A stretch of 64,000 nt of DNA, taken from positions 4,030,001 through 4,094,000 of the forward strand of contig NZ_CP076607.1 in assembly GCF_018966525.1 (NCBI RefSeq), written 5' to 3'. Positions within the stretch are counted from its first letter, which is position 1. The number at the start of each line of letters is the position of its first letter. The notes beneath the pieces are model-generated. The model was not told where the DNA came from. It saw only the letters and a program-made list of their open reading frames with translations, and ran no database searches. A program made the translations under genes and the position numbers. This document shows, in pieces, positions 34,252 through 43,003 of this stretch. This DNA is from Paenibacillus sophorae. Lineage in GTDB: Bacteria; Bacillota; Bacilli; Paenibacillales; Paenibacillaceae.

Positions 34252-35550
34252 TTAGTCCCGGCCTGCCTGATCCACGAACTCGGCCAGCATATAGCCCCAT
34301 TTTTCATAATCGTCCTTGTTCACCCGTACGCTGTAGAGGATATCGTTCTCCTCGAAGGACTGATCCAGCACATCGCCAACTCGATACAGGAGGGAAGTCA
34401 AATCGCCCCGGCTGGACGGAATCCGGAAGCTTAACGTATCACCGGCCAGCTCGTTCTGGATGGTATCCGCAATACGGGCCAGATCCTCCGGATTAAAGGC
34501 ACTGACCTTCATAAAGCCCGGACCCCCGGGCAGCATCTCAAGCTGCTCCGGCCGGCAAAGATCGCTCTTGTTGAACAGAACAACCTGCGGCTTCTCTGCC
34601 GCGCCAAGGTCTTCCAATATGGATTCCACAACCTCCATCTGATCTTCCCGCATCGGGGAAGAGGCATCGACTACGTGCAGCACCAAATTGGCCTCGTTAA
34701 CCTCTTCAAGCGTCGCCCGGAATGAGGCAACCAGATCATGCGGAAGATTCTGGATAAAGCCAACTGTGTCTGTCAGCACAATGCTTTTTCCGCCCGGCAG
34801 CTCGAGCAGCCGGGATGTCGGGTCCAGTGTAGCGAACAGCTGGTTCTCGATGTACACGTCCGCATCGGTCAGCTGCTTGAGCAGTGTGGATTTGCCGGCA
34901 TTCGTATAGCCGACGAGAGCCACCTGCACCACTCCGCTCTTGCGCCGCCGCTCGCGGTGAAGACTCCGCGTCTTCACCACTTCATCAAGCTGGCGCTTCA
35001 GCTCACCGATCCGGTCCCGGATATGCCGGCGGTCCGTCTCCAGCTTGCTCTCGCCAGGTCCTCTTGTACCTATGCCGCCACCCAGACGGGACAGGTTCTT
35101 ACCATGTCCCGACAGGCGCGGCAGCAGGTAAGACAACTGGGCCAGTTCCACCTGGATAATGCCCTCACGGGTCTTCGCCCGGCCGGCAAAGATATCCAGA
35201 ATGAGCTGTGTGCGGTCAATGATCTTCAGGTCGAGGGCTTCCTCCAGGTTTCGCACCTGGGCGCCCGACAGCTCCTGATCGAAAATCGCCGTATTGGCGC
35301 CCAGTCCATCCGCAGCCATTCGAAGCTCCTCGACCTTGCCTTTGCCGATGAACCATTTGGAATCCGGCGTTTCCTTATTCTGGCGCAGCACTTCAAGCAC
35401 TTCAACGCCGGCGGTTTCCGCCAGCTGCACCAGCTCCTGAAGTGAATATTCGGGATCAATCCCGGTCCGTTTGACCTCATCGGTCACAAGGCTTACCAGA
35501 ATCGCCCGGTCCTGTATTTCTGTATTTGTCTCATGCGTCGTAGTCGCCAT
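34252..35550 (-). CDS. hflX: Ribosome-associated GTPase HflX
   Basis: Binds the 50S subunit and splits stalled or heat-damaged 70S ribosomes. The N-terminal HflX domain (GLGANTAIFDQELSGAQVRNLE), a helical linker (LPRLSGHGKNLSRLGGGIGTRGPGE region), and a GTPase domain with G1 GYTNAGKST, G3 DTVGFIQNLP and G4 NKSD are present in order. Start is the ATG of MATTTHET (35550), seven bases from AAGGAG; an ATG two codons upstream is too close. The protein is 432 residues. It is preceded by a long structured leader (see 35570-35714). Confidence 0.95.
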   Translation of the reverse strand: MATTTHETNTEIQDRAILVSLVTDEVKRTGIDPEYSLQELVQLAETAGVEVLEVLRQNKETPDSKWFIGKGKVEELRMAADGLGANTAIFDQELSGAQVRNLEEALDLKIIDRTQLILDIFAGRAKTREGIIQVELAQLSYLLPRLSGHGKNLSRLGGGIGTRGPGESKLETDRRHIRDRIGELKRQLDEVVKTRSLHRERRRKSGVVQVALVGYTNAGKSTLLKQLTDADVYIENQLFATLDPTSRLLELPGGKSIVLTDTVGFIQNLPHDLVASFRATLEEVNEANLVLHVVDASSPMREDQMEVVESILEDLGAAEKPQVVLFNKSDLCRPEQLEMLPGGPGFMKVSAFNPEDLARIADTIQNELAGDTLSFRIPSSRGDLTSLLYRVGDVLDQSFEENDILYSVRVNKDDYEKWGYMLAEFVDQAGRD

Positions 35551-35569
35551 ATGCATTCTCCTTTTGCGG

Positions 35570-35714
35570 AATATAAGAACTTATGTGCTGTGCGCACTTC
35601 TATCATTGTCCTTATATTTTTTACGAGAAACGGCTGCCCTTATAACGATACTAGTATCGCAGGCTAGAAAGCGCCCGTTGTCCTTAAAAGACGGCGCAGC
35701 CGTTTCTTCTTAGC
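35570..35714 (-). repeat. Structured repeat element, copy 1, in the hflX leader
   Basis: On the minus strand a 12-bp stem (AGAAACGGCTGC / GCAGCCGTTTCT) encloses smaller hairpins (GCCGT/ACGGGC; CGATAC-TA-GTATCG), followed by a second stem AATATAAG / CTTATATT. The first 25 bases and the segment CCGTTTCTCGT...AATATAAGG are nearly identical to 51733-51836. There is no T-run after the first stem, so it is not a simple terminator. It ends 19 bases before the hflX ATG. Confidence 0.7.
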
Positions 35715-35737
35715 TGATTTGTTCCCTGGGAACCGAC

Positions 35738-36703
35738 TTAAAGTTTGAAATCCTCGGTTCGCAGGATCATAAGCTCCTGCTTGCCTGGACTGTTATGTTC
35801 ATACTGATTAAGCAGCCTTACGGCCTGACTGCGTACCGCTTTTTCGATCGCGTTGCGCACATAGCGCGCATTGCTGAAGGCATGCGGGCTCTCATCTTTC
35901 TCCAGCATCAAATGCTGCTTTAATTTGAGTATCGCCTGCGGCATCAAAATGTAATCACGCTCCTTCGCCATCAGTTCGGCGATTTGCAGAAGCTGGTCGA
36001 TGGTATAATCCGGGAACTCGACCTGGATCGGAAAGCGGGATGGAAGACCCGGATTGCTCATCAGAAAATAATCGATCTCGCTGGAATATCCAGCCAGAAT
36101 AAGCACGAACTGACTGCGGTGGTCTTCCATCGATTTGACAAGCGTATCGATCGCTTCCTTGCCGAAATCCTTGTCGCCGCCGCGAGCCAGGCTGTACGCC
36201 TCATCGATGAACAGAATGCCGCCAAGCGCTTTTTTGACGAGATCCCGGGTCTTCTGCGCGGTATGCCCGATATATTCGCCTACAAGATCGGCCCGCTCCA
36301 CCTCGATAAGATGTCCTTTGGTCAACACGCCCATCCGCTGAAACAGTTTGGCAACAATACGCGCCACTGTCGTCTTGCCGGTGCCCGGATTTCCTTTAAA
36401 CACCATGTGGTAAGCCTGGCCGCCGCTTGCCAGACCCGCTTCACTGCGCATTTGGGCAACCTGAAGCAGTGCGTATATCTCGAATACAAGTTCCTTAATA
36501 TTGTCCAGACCTACCAGCGCGTCCAATTCTCCCCCGATCTCCTGGAAAAGACCGATTTGGGCATTGTTCTTGGGAGATGCCGATTCGCTGATCGCCGATG
36601 TTCCGCTCACAGCCGGTGTTTCGTGATTACGCAATACAATGTTGATTTGCCGCGATGGTCTGCCTTCATCCCGCCCGCTTGAAGCTGCGCTGCGTATGTT
36701 CAT
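35738..36703 (-). CDS. spoVK: AAA+ ATPase SpoVK (CbbX-like)
   Basis: Stage V sporulation ATPase. The 321-residue protein has a divergent 65-residue N-terminus, then an AAA+ module with Walker A GNPGTGKTT (about 104-112), Walker B ILFIDEAYSLARG, sensor region ILAGYSSEI, and arginine finger PGLPSRFPIQVEFPDY. In B. subtilis the gene lies in the same order before hflX. SpoVK is needed for late spore maturation, but the molecular target is not established. GAGGTG lies a few bases before the ATG. Confidence 0.93.
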   Translation of the reverse strand: MNIRSAASSGRDEGRPSRQINIVLRNHETPAVSGTSAISESASPKNNAQIGLFQEIGGELDALVGLDNIKELVFEIYALLQVAQMRSEAGLASGGQAYHMVFKGNPGTGKTTVARIVAKLFQRMGVLTKGHLIEVERADLVGEYIGHTAQKTRDLVKKALGGILFIDEAYSLARGGDKDFGKEAIDTLVKSMEDHRSQFVLILAGYSSEIDYFLMSNPGLPSRFPIQVEFPDYTIDQLLQIAELMAKERDYILMPQAILKLKQHLMLEKDESPHAFSNARYVRNAIEKAVRSQAVRLLNQYEHNSPGKQELMILRTEDFKL

Positions 36704-36789
36704 GGGTTCACCTCATTACTTAGGGCTGAGTGTTCTACTCAAGTCTATTCCCAAGGTCCAGGCGTTATTAGCAGATTCGGCATTTTCCC

Positions 36790-37449
36790 TTAATGGGCCC
36801 CAATCGTCTGCTGAATCTTCCATTTCGTGTAGGCCAATATTTCCCTTGTCTTATATTTTGCCATCGACATCGTCTCAGAATCGGTTAATCCAAGCTCAGG
36901 ATTGGAATACCCGAGTGCTTCTGCAACCTCAAGCGCTCTGCGGCCATGAAAAGTATGGGTGATAACCACAGCCGTGGACCAGCCCTCCCGCTGCATGATT
37001 TCCCGGCTGAACAGGAGATTCTCATAGGTTGACGTCGCTTTGTTCTCCACGGCAATCGCACTGTCCGGAACGCCCCCGGCAATCAGATAATTGCGCATTC
37101 CCAGGCCCTCCGTATATCGATATCCCGGTTTATCAAGCCCGCCACTTACGATAAAATGAGTAAAAACGCCCTGTTTATACAGCTTCAAACCGCAGTCAAG
37201 GCGTTCCTTAAGCCCGGGACTGGGCTCATCGCCCCACATCGCCATACCGAGAATAATGCCGGCATCCGCCTTCTTCATTGGAGTCGTTGTCTCCGCACGA
37301 TTAATGATGATCAGCACATAAGTACTCCAGATGATACCGGCAATTAGCAGAACGGCAGTTGTAAACACCATAATCCGCTTGAATAGCCATTTCCGGCGGC
37401 CCGCCGCACTGCTGCGAATCGGCGACGAGTCTCCAACATACCTTTGCAT
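36790..37449 (-). CDS. DUF218 / YdcF-SanA-like membrane protein
   Basis: 219 residues with one N-terminal membrane helix (about 27-48, IMVFTTAVLLIAGIIWSTYVLIII) and an extracytoplasmic DUF218 domain (ADAGIILGMAMWGDEPSP, FIVSGGLD, VENKATSTYENLLFS, TAVVITHTFHGRRA). Related SanA/YdcF proteins affect cell-envelope permeability; the substrate is unknown. The ATG directly follows the TAG of the DUF402 gene with no intervening base, and its AGGAGG lies inside that gene, so the two are coupled. Confidence 0.85.
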   Translation of the reverse strand: MQRYVGDSSPIRSSAAGRRKWLFKRIMVFTTAVLLIAGIIWSTYVLIIINRAETTTPMKKADAGIILGMAMWGDEPSPGLKERLDCGLKLYKQGVFTHFIVSGGLDKPGYRYTEGLGMRNYLIAGGVPDSAIAVENKATSTYENLLFSREIMQREGWSTAVVITHTFHGRRALEVAEALGYSNPELGLTDSETMSMAKYKTREILAYTKWKIQQTIGAH

Positions 37450-38007
37450 CTAAAATTTCCTCCTGAATTCCCCGTGATGAAACAGCTCGGAGCGATGCTT
37501 TAGAGACAGTGTGAAAAAAGGAAAGGCGTGCGCGTCAATGCTTTGCAGTATCCTTCTGGCGGTATTCCAGGCCAAATTGTAATCGCTGTCTGAAATATCT
37601 CCCCGTTCAAGCGCCTCTTCGAGCTCATCTTCATCCAGCAAGAACACCTCTCCGTTCCACAGCACCACTACATCCAGGTAGAGATCGTCAAACCAGGGCA
37701 CCCCCTGATCCGTTACTCCCTGAACCTTGCAGGTGTCGATATACCACTGGATGATATTTTGCCTTTCATCGAACATTGCCGTAACAATATAATGACTGTC
37801 TTTTGGAAAATACTGCAGCCACGAATAGCCCTTGTCCGCAATGCGGTATGTATGCCGGCCGTAGCTTTTCCAGAGCGGCTCCTTCAATCCGTAAATCGTG
37901 TAAAGGGTGATGTATCCGCTGAATTCCCGGCTTTCCACATAGCGGCAGGCAAACCCACGGCGCGTAATCCGGCGCCAGTTGGCCCGGTCTCCGAATTTAC
38001 GTTTCAT
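37450..38007 (-). CDS. DUF402 family protein
   Basis: Predicted nucleotide phosphohydrolase of the DUF402/Ntdp group, which hydrolyses nucleoside di- and triphosphates in characterised members. The 185 residues include SWLQYFPKDSHYIVTAMFDERQNIIQWYIDTC, followed by DQGVPWFDDLYLDVVVL with the acidic cluster seen in the family, and a C-terminal helix DEDELEEALERGDIS. It is translated together with the DUF218 gene. GGAGAGGG is six bases before the ATG. Confidence 0.82.
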   Translation of the reverse strand: MKRKFGDRANWRRITRRGFACRYVESREFSGYITLYTIYGLKEPLWKSYGRHTYRIADKGYSWLQYFPKDSHYIVTAMFDERQNIIQWYIDTCKVQGVTDQGVPWFDDLYLDVVVLWNGEVFLLDEDELEEALERGDISDSDYNLAWNTARRILQSIDAHAFPFFTLSLKHRSELFHHGEFRRKF

Positions 38008-38080
38008 ATAATAACCCTCTCCATTATGGTGTCTTCAGCTTACCACATTTAGGAGTCGCACTCAAAACCTTGGGGCTGTA

Positions 38081-38144
38081 TAAAAAGAAAAGCTCAGGCA
38101 GCCCGGACCAACCATCACTAACTGAAGGTCCAGACTGCCTGAGC
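38081..38144 (-). terminator. Terminator after the PBP gene
   Basis: Minus-strand GCTCAGGCAG / CTGCCTGAGC is a perfect 10-bp stem, extended inward by CTGGACC / GGTCCGG, followed by TTTTCTTTTT. Confidence 0.95.
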
Positions 38145-38169
38145 GGCGTTACTAAGACAAAGTCCCCTG

Positions 38170-40773
38170 CTATTGCGCCGGAACTCCTTCGTTCACCGAT
38201 CCGTCTCCTGCGGCAGCAGCCGGATCACTGCCATCTCCCGGAACGGCTGCCCCCGCAGGACTTGCGGGCGGCTCAAGAGATGGTGCCGGCGAAGGGCTCG
38301 GCTCTGCCGGAGCGCCCGAGTTACCGCCGTCATTGCCGTTACCACCACCATTGCCATTTCCGTTGCCATTGCCATTGCCATTACCGTTGCTATTGCCGCC
38401 GCCATTTCCGTTATCCGGGCTCGGTTCGGCCGGAGTGCCGCCGGCACCGTTGTCGCCACCGCCTTCAGGCGTAGCCGTAGGCAGCTCAGGAATGACCGAA
38501 GGCGACGGTTCAACCGAAGGTTCAGCGCCCTCTATTAGCACCGATACGGTATTGGAAGGATCGCTTTCTACTCCCTGATCCGGATAATATACCCTAACAT
38601 AATACTCGTAGGTAAGACCGGCCATGGCGCTTAGGTCAGCAGCATTAGGTGTCAGCGTATTGATCAGCGGACTGAAATCCGCTTCCGATGTCTCTTTACG
38701 GTAGACACGGTATTCCGCGCCCGGAGTCCGGACAGGCGTCCATGCAAGATTGACGGTTCCCGTCGAGGAATCATACTGGGCGGTCAGCCCGCTGGCCGGC
38801 CCATTTTGATCCACCGGCTCTTCAGAAGGTTTCGGAATATCGATATTATCCGGTTTCGGGAACGATTTCTCCGGATAATTCTTTACAACTTCCTCCATTA
38901 CCTTACCCCAGAATGCGGCGGCCAGCGGACTGCTGTTCTTGAGCAGATGCTGACGGTCGGGATTGTCATATCCCATCCAGACCGCTGCCGTAAGCTCCGG
39001 CGTGTAGCCGACGAACCAGACGTCGCGGTTGGAATCGACGCCTCTGTAACCGCTCTGGGTCGTTCCGGTTTTACCCGCGACCGGACGGTCGATTCTCGCT
39101 TTTCTACCGGTCCCGCTCTGCACGACCTCCTGCATCATCTCAGTCATCTGATAAGCGGTGCTTTCCTTCATGACGCGCTCGGCGTTCGTATTCGCCTTAT
39201 AGACCGTTTCTCCCGTGCTGTCCGTGATCGATTTGATCGCATAGGCCTGCCTCAATTCACCGCCGTTGGCGAACGCGGTATAGGCCTGGGCCATCTCAAG
39301 CGTATTCGTCCCTTTGGCCATGCCGCCTAGTGCGAGCGACAAGTTCCTGTCGTCATCCTGCAGCCCGATACCCATTTTTTTGGCAAAATTGAAGCCTGTA
39401 CCCACCCCGATCTCGTTAAGCAGCCATACGGCCGGGATATTTTCCGATTTCGTCAGCGCCTCGCTCATACTGATGGTAGACGAATAACCGTGCAGATTGG
39501 TCGGACAGTAATCGCCGAAGCACTGCTTTTCATTGCTAATCTGCGAGCTCATCGAGAATTGGCCCGATTCGATTGCCGGGGCATAAGATACGATCGGCTT
39601 AATCGACGAACCCGGAGACCGTCGGCTGTTCGTAATGCGACTGTACCCCTTTTTCTCGTAATTACGTCCCCCGAGAAGAGCGACAATACTGCCGTTCTCC
39701 TGGTTGATAATGACCATTGAAGCCTGGACCGGCTCGTCGTCGACGCTTTTTTCGAAATTGTCGCTGTCGGCAAAAGCGCTCTCGACCGTCTGCTGCGCAT
39801 CTTTGTCCATGGTCGTATAGATTTTGTAGCCGCCAATGTTGAGATCGTCTTCGGTAAGACCGAATTTGTCTTCGGCCTCGTCGATCGCATAATCGATAAA
39901 AGCCTGATAGCGCTGCTTCTTCGTAGGCGGCTTATAGTTGTAGTTGATATCCTTCGCCTGGTTCATTTCCTCCTGGGTAATATACCCCTGTTCGTACATC
40001 AACTGAAGCACTACCGCTCTGCGCTCCTTGGAAAGCTCGGGGTTACGGAGAGGGTTGTAGCGGGAAGGACCCTTGGGCATCGCCGCCAGCGTTGCAATCT
40101 GCCACAGCTTCAGCCGGCTCAGGTCATTCACTCCGAAATAATGCTCCGACGCGGCCTTGATGCCGTACACGGTGCCGCCAAAGTTGATCCGGTTAAGATA
40201 AAGCGTAATGATCTCATCTTTTGTTCTCTGACGCTCAAGCGCCATGGCGATGGACATTTCCGTTGCTTTCCGGAAGAACGTTTTGTCGCGTGTCAAAAAG
40301 ATGTTCTTGGCCAGCTGCTGCGTAATCGTACTGCCGCCTTCCACCATACTGCGTGCGACCACGTCCTTGACGGCCGCCCGTCCGATCGACCATAGATCGA
40401 CCCCGCTATGCTCATAAAACCGTTTGTCCTCCGTCGCGATAAAAGCATTCTTGATAATGTCTGGAATCTGCTTGCTGTCGACGGGCTCGCTCTTTTCCAA
40501 AGACAGCTCCCCCATCAGATTCGCGTTGCGGTCATAAATCTTGGTTGTTGGGTTGACCGTCAGCTTGCCCTCGTTCTCATTAAGCAGCTTCTCCCCGTTG
40601 ATCGTGATGAACAGGTAGCCGCCAAGCGCGCAAAAGATGGCTAAAGCCGTTGTAAAAAACAGAGTCCACAAGACGCGCTTGCGGGTCAGCCTTTTCTTCT
40701 TTTTGGGCTTGGGCGGTTGTCCGGCTCCCCCTTTTCTGTGACGGTTCGACCGAAGTATCTCGTCGTTCGACAT
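38170..40773 (-). CDS. Class A penicillin-binding protein (PBP1A family) with FN3 domain
   Basis: Bifunctional peptidoglycan glycosyltransferase and transpeptidase anchored by one helix (about 37-58). The 867 residues contain the GT51 domain (ATEDKRFYEHSGVD; VEGGSTITQQLAKN), the transpeptidase domain with active-site SSIKP after SRRSPG, SEN, and KTGTT, then a fibronectin-III-like domain (GLTAQYDSSTGTVNLAWTPV to about 765) and a Pro/Ser then Asn-Gly low-complexity tail. The start is the ATG of MSNDEILRSN (40773), four bases after GGAGG. The low-complexity tail probably lies in the wall; its role is unknown. Confidence 0.95.
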   Translation of the reverse strand: MSNDEILRSNRHRKGGAGQPPKPKKKKRLTRKRVLWTLFFTTALAIFCALGGYLFITINGEKLLNENEGKLTVNPTTKIYDRNANLMGELSLEKSEPVDSKQIPDIIKNAFIATEDKRFYEHSGVDLWSIGRAAVKDVVARSMVEGGSTITQQLAKNIFLTRDKTFFRKATEMSIAMALERQRTKDEIITLYLNRINFGGTVYGIKAASEHYFGVNDLSRLKLWQIATLAAMPKGPSRYNPLRNPELSKERRAVVLQLMYEQGYITQEEMNQAKDINYNYKPPTKKQRYQAFIDYAIDEAEDKFGLTEDDLNIGGYKIYTTMDKDAQQTVESAFADSDNFEKSVDDEPVQASMVIINQENGSIVALLGGRNYEKKGYSRITNSRRSPGSSIKPIVSYAPAIESGQFSMSSQISNEKQCFGDYCPTNLHGYSSTISMSEALTKSENIPAVWLLNEIGVGTGFNFAKKMGIGLQDDDRNLSLALGGMAKGTNTLEMAQAYTAFANGGELRQAYAIKSITDSTGETVYKANTNAERVMKESTAYQMTEMMQEVVQSGTGRKARIDRPVAGKTGTTQSGYRGVDSNRDVWFVGYTPELTAAVWMGYDNPDRQHLLKNSSPLAAAFWGKVMEEVVKNYPEKSFPKPDNIDIPKPSEEPVDQNGPASGLTAQYDSSTGTVNLAWTPVRTPGAEYRVYRKETSEADFSPLINTLTPNAADLSAMAGLTYEYYVRVYYPDQGVESDPSNTVSVLIEGAEPSVEPSPSVIPELPTATPEGGGDNGAGGTPAEPSPDNGNGGGNSNGNGNGNGNGNGNGGGNGNDGGNSGAPAEPSPSPAPSLEPPASPAGAAVPGDGSDPAAAAGDGSVNEGVPAQ
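38340..38410 (-). repeat. Asn-Gly-coding low-complexity tract in the PBP tail
   Basis: Six-base repeats (GGCAAT-like on the coding strand, read as Gly-Asn) make an almost pure Asn-Gly run inside the C-terminal tail. Such tracts expand and contract readily and may vary between strains. Confidence 0.85.
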
Positions 40774-40822
40774 GTTGCCTCCTACTCCCCTAAAAAAGGT
40801 CATAAGTTTTATTTGTCTCTGA

Positions 40823-40851
40823 ATGAAAAGAACAACCTTATTCAGGTTGCT
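40823..40851 (-). terminator. Terminator after hfq
   Basis: Minus-strand GCAACCT / AGGTTGTT stem with five-base loop, then CTTTTC. Confidence 0.65.
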
Positions 40852-40941
40852 CTCTCACCCTCTATTCAAACGAATCATAAGCAAAAAGGTTTCGCTTCGA
40901 ACACATTCTGGCGTATTGGCATAAGCCCTCGGCGGCGGAAA

Positions 40942-41181
40942 TTATTCTTCGGAAGCGTTGTCCTGCATCAAGGATACGCTGCGCTGCGGAGTAAATGTTG
41001 AGATCGCATGCTTGTACACCATTTGCTGGCGTCCGTCGCTGTCGATCACGATCGTGAAATTATCGAACGCTTTAATGATTCCCCGGATTTGAAAGCCGTT
41101 GGTCAAATATACTGTAGCAGGGATATTTTCTTTGCGAAGTTGGTTCAAGAACGTATCTTGGATGTTAATGGACTTGTTCAT
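40942..41181 (-). CDS. hfq: RNA-binding protein Hfq
   Basis: Hexameric Sm-like RNA chaperone. The 79-codon gene encodes MNKSINIQDTFLNQL, Sm1 NIPATVYLTNGFQIRG and Sm2 GRQQMVYKHAIST; the QDTFLN and YKHA motifs are characteristic. The start at 41181 gives the family length; the frame stays open upstream but encodes the end of miaA there. It overlaps or abuts miaA, as in other bacteria. RBS GGGGG. Confidence 0.96.
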   Translation of the reverse strand: MNKSINIQDTFLNQLRKENIPATVYLTNGFQIRGIIKAFDNFTIVIDSDGRQQMVYKHAISTFTPQRSVSLMQDNASEE

Positions 41182-41200
41182 ATGCCGTACCCCCAATGGT

Positions 41201-42181
41201 TCAATTAGATTGTTCAGAAGTATATTCAAGACCTGAAAGAAACTTTCCTGCTATTATAGCACGTATTTTCGCAAAATTCCCGGAAAAGTTTCCGCCGTCA
41301 GAGGTGTCGATCCACTGAATATCCTTCATATGGCGAAACCATGACAGCTGTCTTTTGGCGAAACGGCGCGTATCCCGCTTAAGAAGCACCACCGATTCTT
41401 CCAGTGTCATCTCTCCCTCAAGATAGGCAGCGATCTCCTTGTAACCGAGCCCTTGCATGGAAATGAGGTTTCTGCCGCAGCCCCGGTCCATCAGACTCCT
41501 AACCTCTTCCACCAGCCCTTCCGCCAGCATTTCGTCGATTCGCTCTTCAATACGTTTATATAGTATTTGCCTGTCCATTGTCAAACCGATGAGGCAAAGG
41601 TCATAGGGAGACTCCGGTTTCTTGGCCGCCGGGGACTCAGACAGCGGTGTATCGGTCTGCCGGAAAATCTCGAGCGCGCGGATAATTCTCCGCCGGTCAT
41701 TCGGATGCAGCCGGGCTGCGCTTACCGGGTCCACCTCGGCAAGCCTCCCATGCAGCGCCAGCGCGCCATGCTCCTCCGCAAACCGGTCCATTTCCGTGCG
41801 GAATGCCTCGTCGGCTACTGCCTCGGAGAAGTGGAAGCCGTAGCAGAGAGATTCAATATAAAGGCCCGTGCCCCCTACAATGAACGGCAGCTTGCCTTTG
41901 GCGGAGATCTCGCGGATCAGCCTGCTGCCTTCACTCTGAAATTCAGCGACCGAGTAAGGCTCCTGCGGATCGTGGATATCGATCAGATGATGTGGGATCC
42001 CTTCCATCTCGGATGGCTTGATCTTGGCCGTTCCGATATCCATACCGCGGTATACCTGCATCGAATCGCCGGATATAATTTCCGCATTGTATGCCTCGGC
42101 GATCGAAAGGCTGAGTCGTGTCTTGCCGACCGCGGTGGGGCCGAGCAGCACCAGCACCTTCGGTTTAGCTTCTTTGGTCAA
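41201..42181 (-). CDS. miaA: tRNA dimethylallyltransferase MiaA
   Basis: Transfers dimethylallyl to A37 of tRNAs reading UNN codons. P-loop GPTAVGKT (14-21), ISGDSMQVYRGMDIGTAK, HHLIDIHDP and GGTGLYIESL identify the family; the C-terminal RRFAKRQLSWFRH is the tRNA-binding end. 326 residues. The TTG at 42181 follows GGGGTGATC and overlaps the end of the methyltransferase gene by 17 bp, so the two are coupled. Confidence 0.95.
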   Translation of the reverse strand: MTKEAKPKVLVLLGPTAVGKTRLSLSIAEAYNAEIISGDSMQVYRGMDIGTAKIKPSEMEGIPHHLIDIHDPQEPYSVAEFQSEGSRLIREISAKGKLPFIVGGTGLYIESLCYGFHFSEAVADEAFRTEMDRFAEEHGALALHGRLAEVDPVSAARLHPNDRRRIIRALEIFRQTDTPLSESPAAKKPESPYDLCLIGLTMDRQILYKRIEERIDEMLAEGLVEEVRSLMDRGCGRNLISMQGLGYKEIAAYLEGEMTLEESVVLLKRDTRRFAKRQLSWFRHMKDIQWIDTSDGGNFSGNFAKIRAIIAGKFLSGLEYTSEQSN

Positions 42182-42950
42182 TTCGGATCACCCCGTACGA
42201 TGTTTTGGCCCCCGGGCGAAGCTGTTCCTCGAACCCGAGCCGGCTGAACTCGCCGCTGCCTCTTTTCTCTTTCAGCACCACTGCTTTGCGTGCGACCCGA
42301 ACCGCTGCGAGCACGCTTTCCAGGGACAGCGAAGCTCTGTTGGCGTATGCGCGAAGCGGAGAAATCGCCGCCGAATCCTCCAGAGGCTCGCGGAACATCG
42401 GATCGAAATACACGATGTCCACGCTGCTGTCCGGCAGGTTCGCCAGGTAGCTCTGATGGTCGCTGTTAACAACGTTGATCCGGCGCAGCGCTGTGTCCAC
42501 TTCCTCTATTCCGGAAGTGTAACTAGCCATCCCTTCCGCCAGTAGGGCGTAGAGCGGCAGGGAACTCTCCAGCGCGGTAACGCAGGACCCTTCTCCTCCG
42601 CGCACCGCAAACAATAGAGAGTCGGAGCCCAGTCCTGCCGTGCAGTCCAGCACACTGTCGCCGGAAGCCATTCCCGCCGAATCCAGCATTGGGTCTCCTT
42701 CACCCTTCAATACCCTCTTGGCGCGTACAAATCCCATGCTGGGATGAAATTGAAGCTGCGGACGATCCGGACGCAGCAGTCTTACTCCCTCCAGCAGCAC
42801 AACGAGAACCTCGTCGCCTCCATAACGCGAGAAAATTTTTTTCATGGATAGGTTGCCGCGCGGTACGTAGGGAACATCGAGGCGTTCCGCCAGCCTCTCG
42901 GCACGCGCGGCAACCTCGGTTAGCGGGCGATCACCCGTAGTTATGATCAT
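42165..42950 (-). CDS. Class I SAM-dependent methyltransferase, RsmJ-like
   Basis: 261 residues. The Rossmann motif I is VLDCTAGLGSDSLLFAVRG and the catalytic-type motif is YFDPMFREP, similar to the DPMY motif of RsmJ (16S rRNA m2G1516 methyltransferase). N-terminal VPYVPRGNLSMKK is typical of the family. The rRNA target is a guess from the fold. GGAGG lies four bases before the ATG. It overlaps miaA, and mutL lies 50 bp upstream. Confidence 0.82.
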   Translation of the reverse strand: MIITTGDRPLTEVAARAERLAERLDVPYVPRGNLSMKKIFSRYGGDEVLVVLLEGVRLLRPDRPQLQFHPSMGFVRAKRVLKGEGDPMLDSAGMASGDSVLDCTAGLGSDSLLFAVRGGEGSCVTALESSLPLYALLAEGMASYTSGIEEVDTALRRINVVNSDHQSYLANLPDSSVDIVYFDPMFREPLEDSAAISPLRAYANRASLSLESVLAAVRVARKAVVLKEKRGSGEFSRLGFEEQLRPGAKTSYGVIRIDQRS

Positions 42951-43003
42951 GGTGCCTCCGTTTACTTAATCTGCGTAATAAAATTAATCACATTCATTAT
43001 TTA

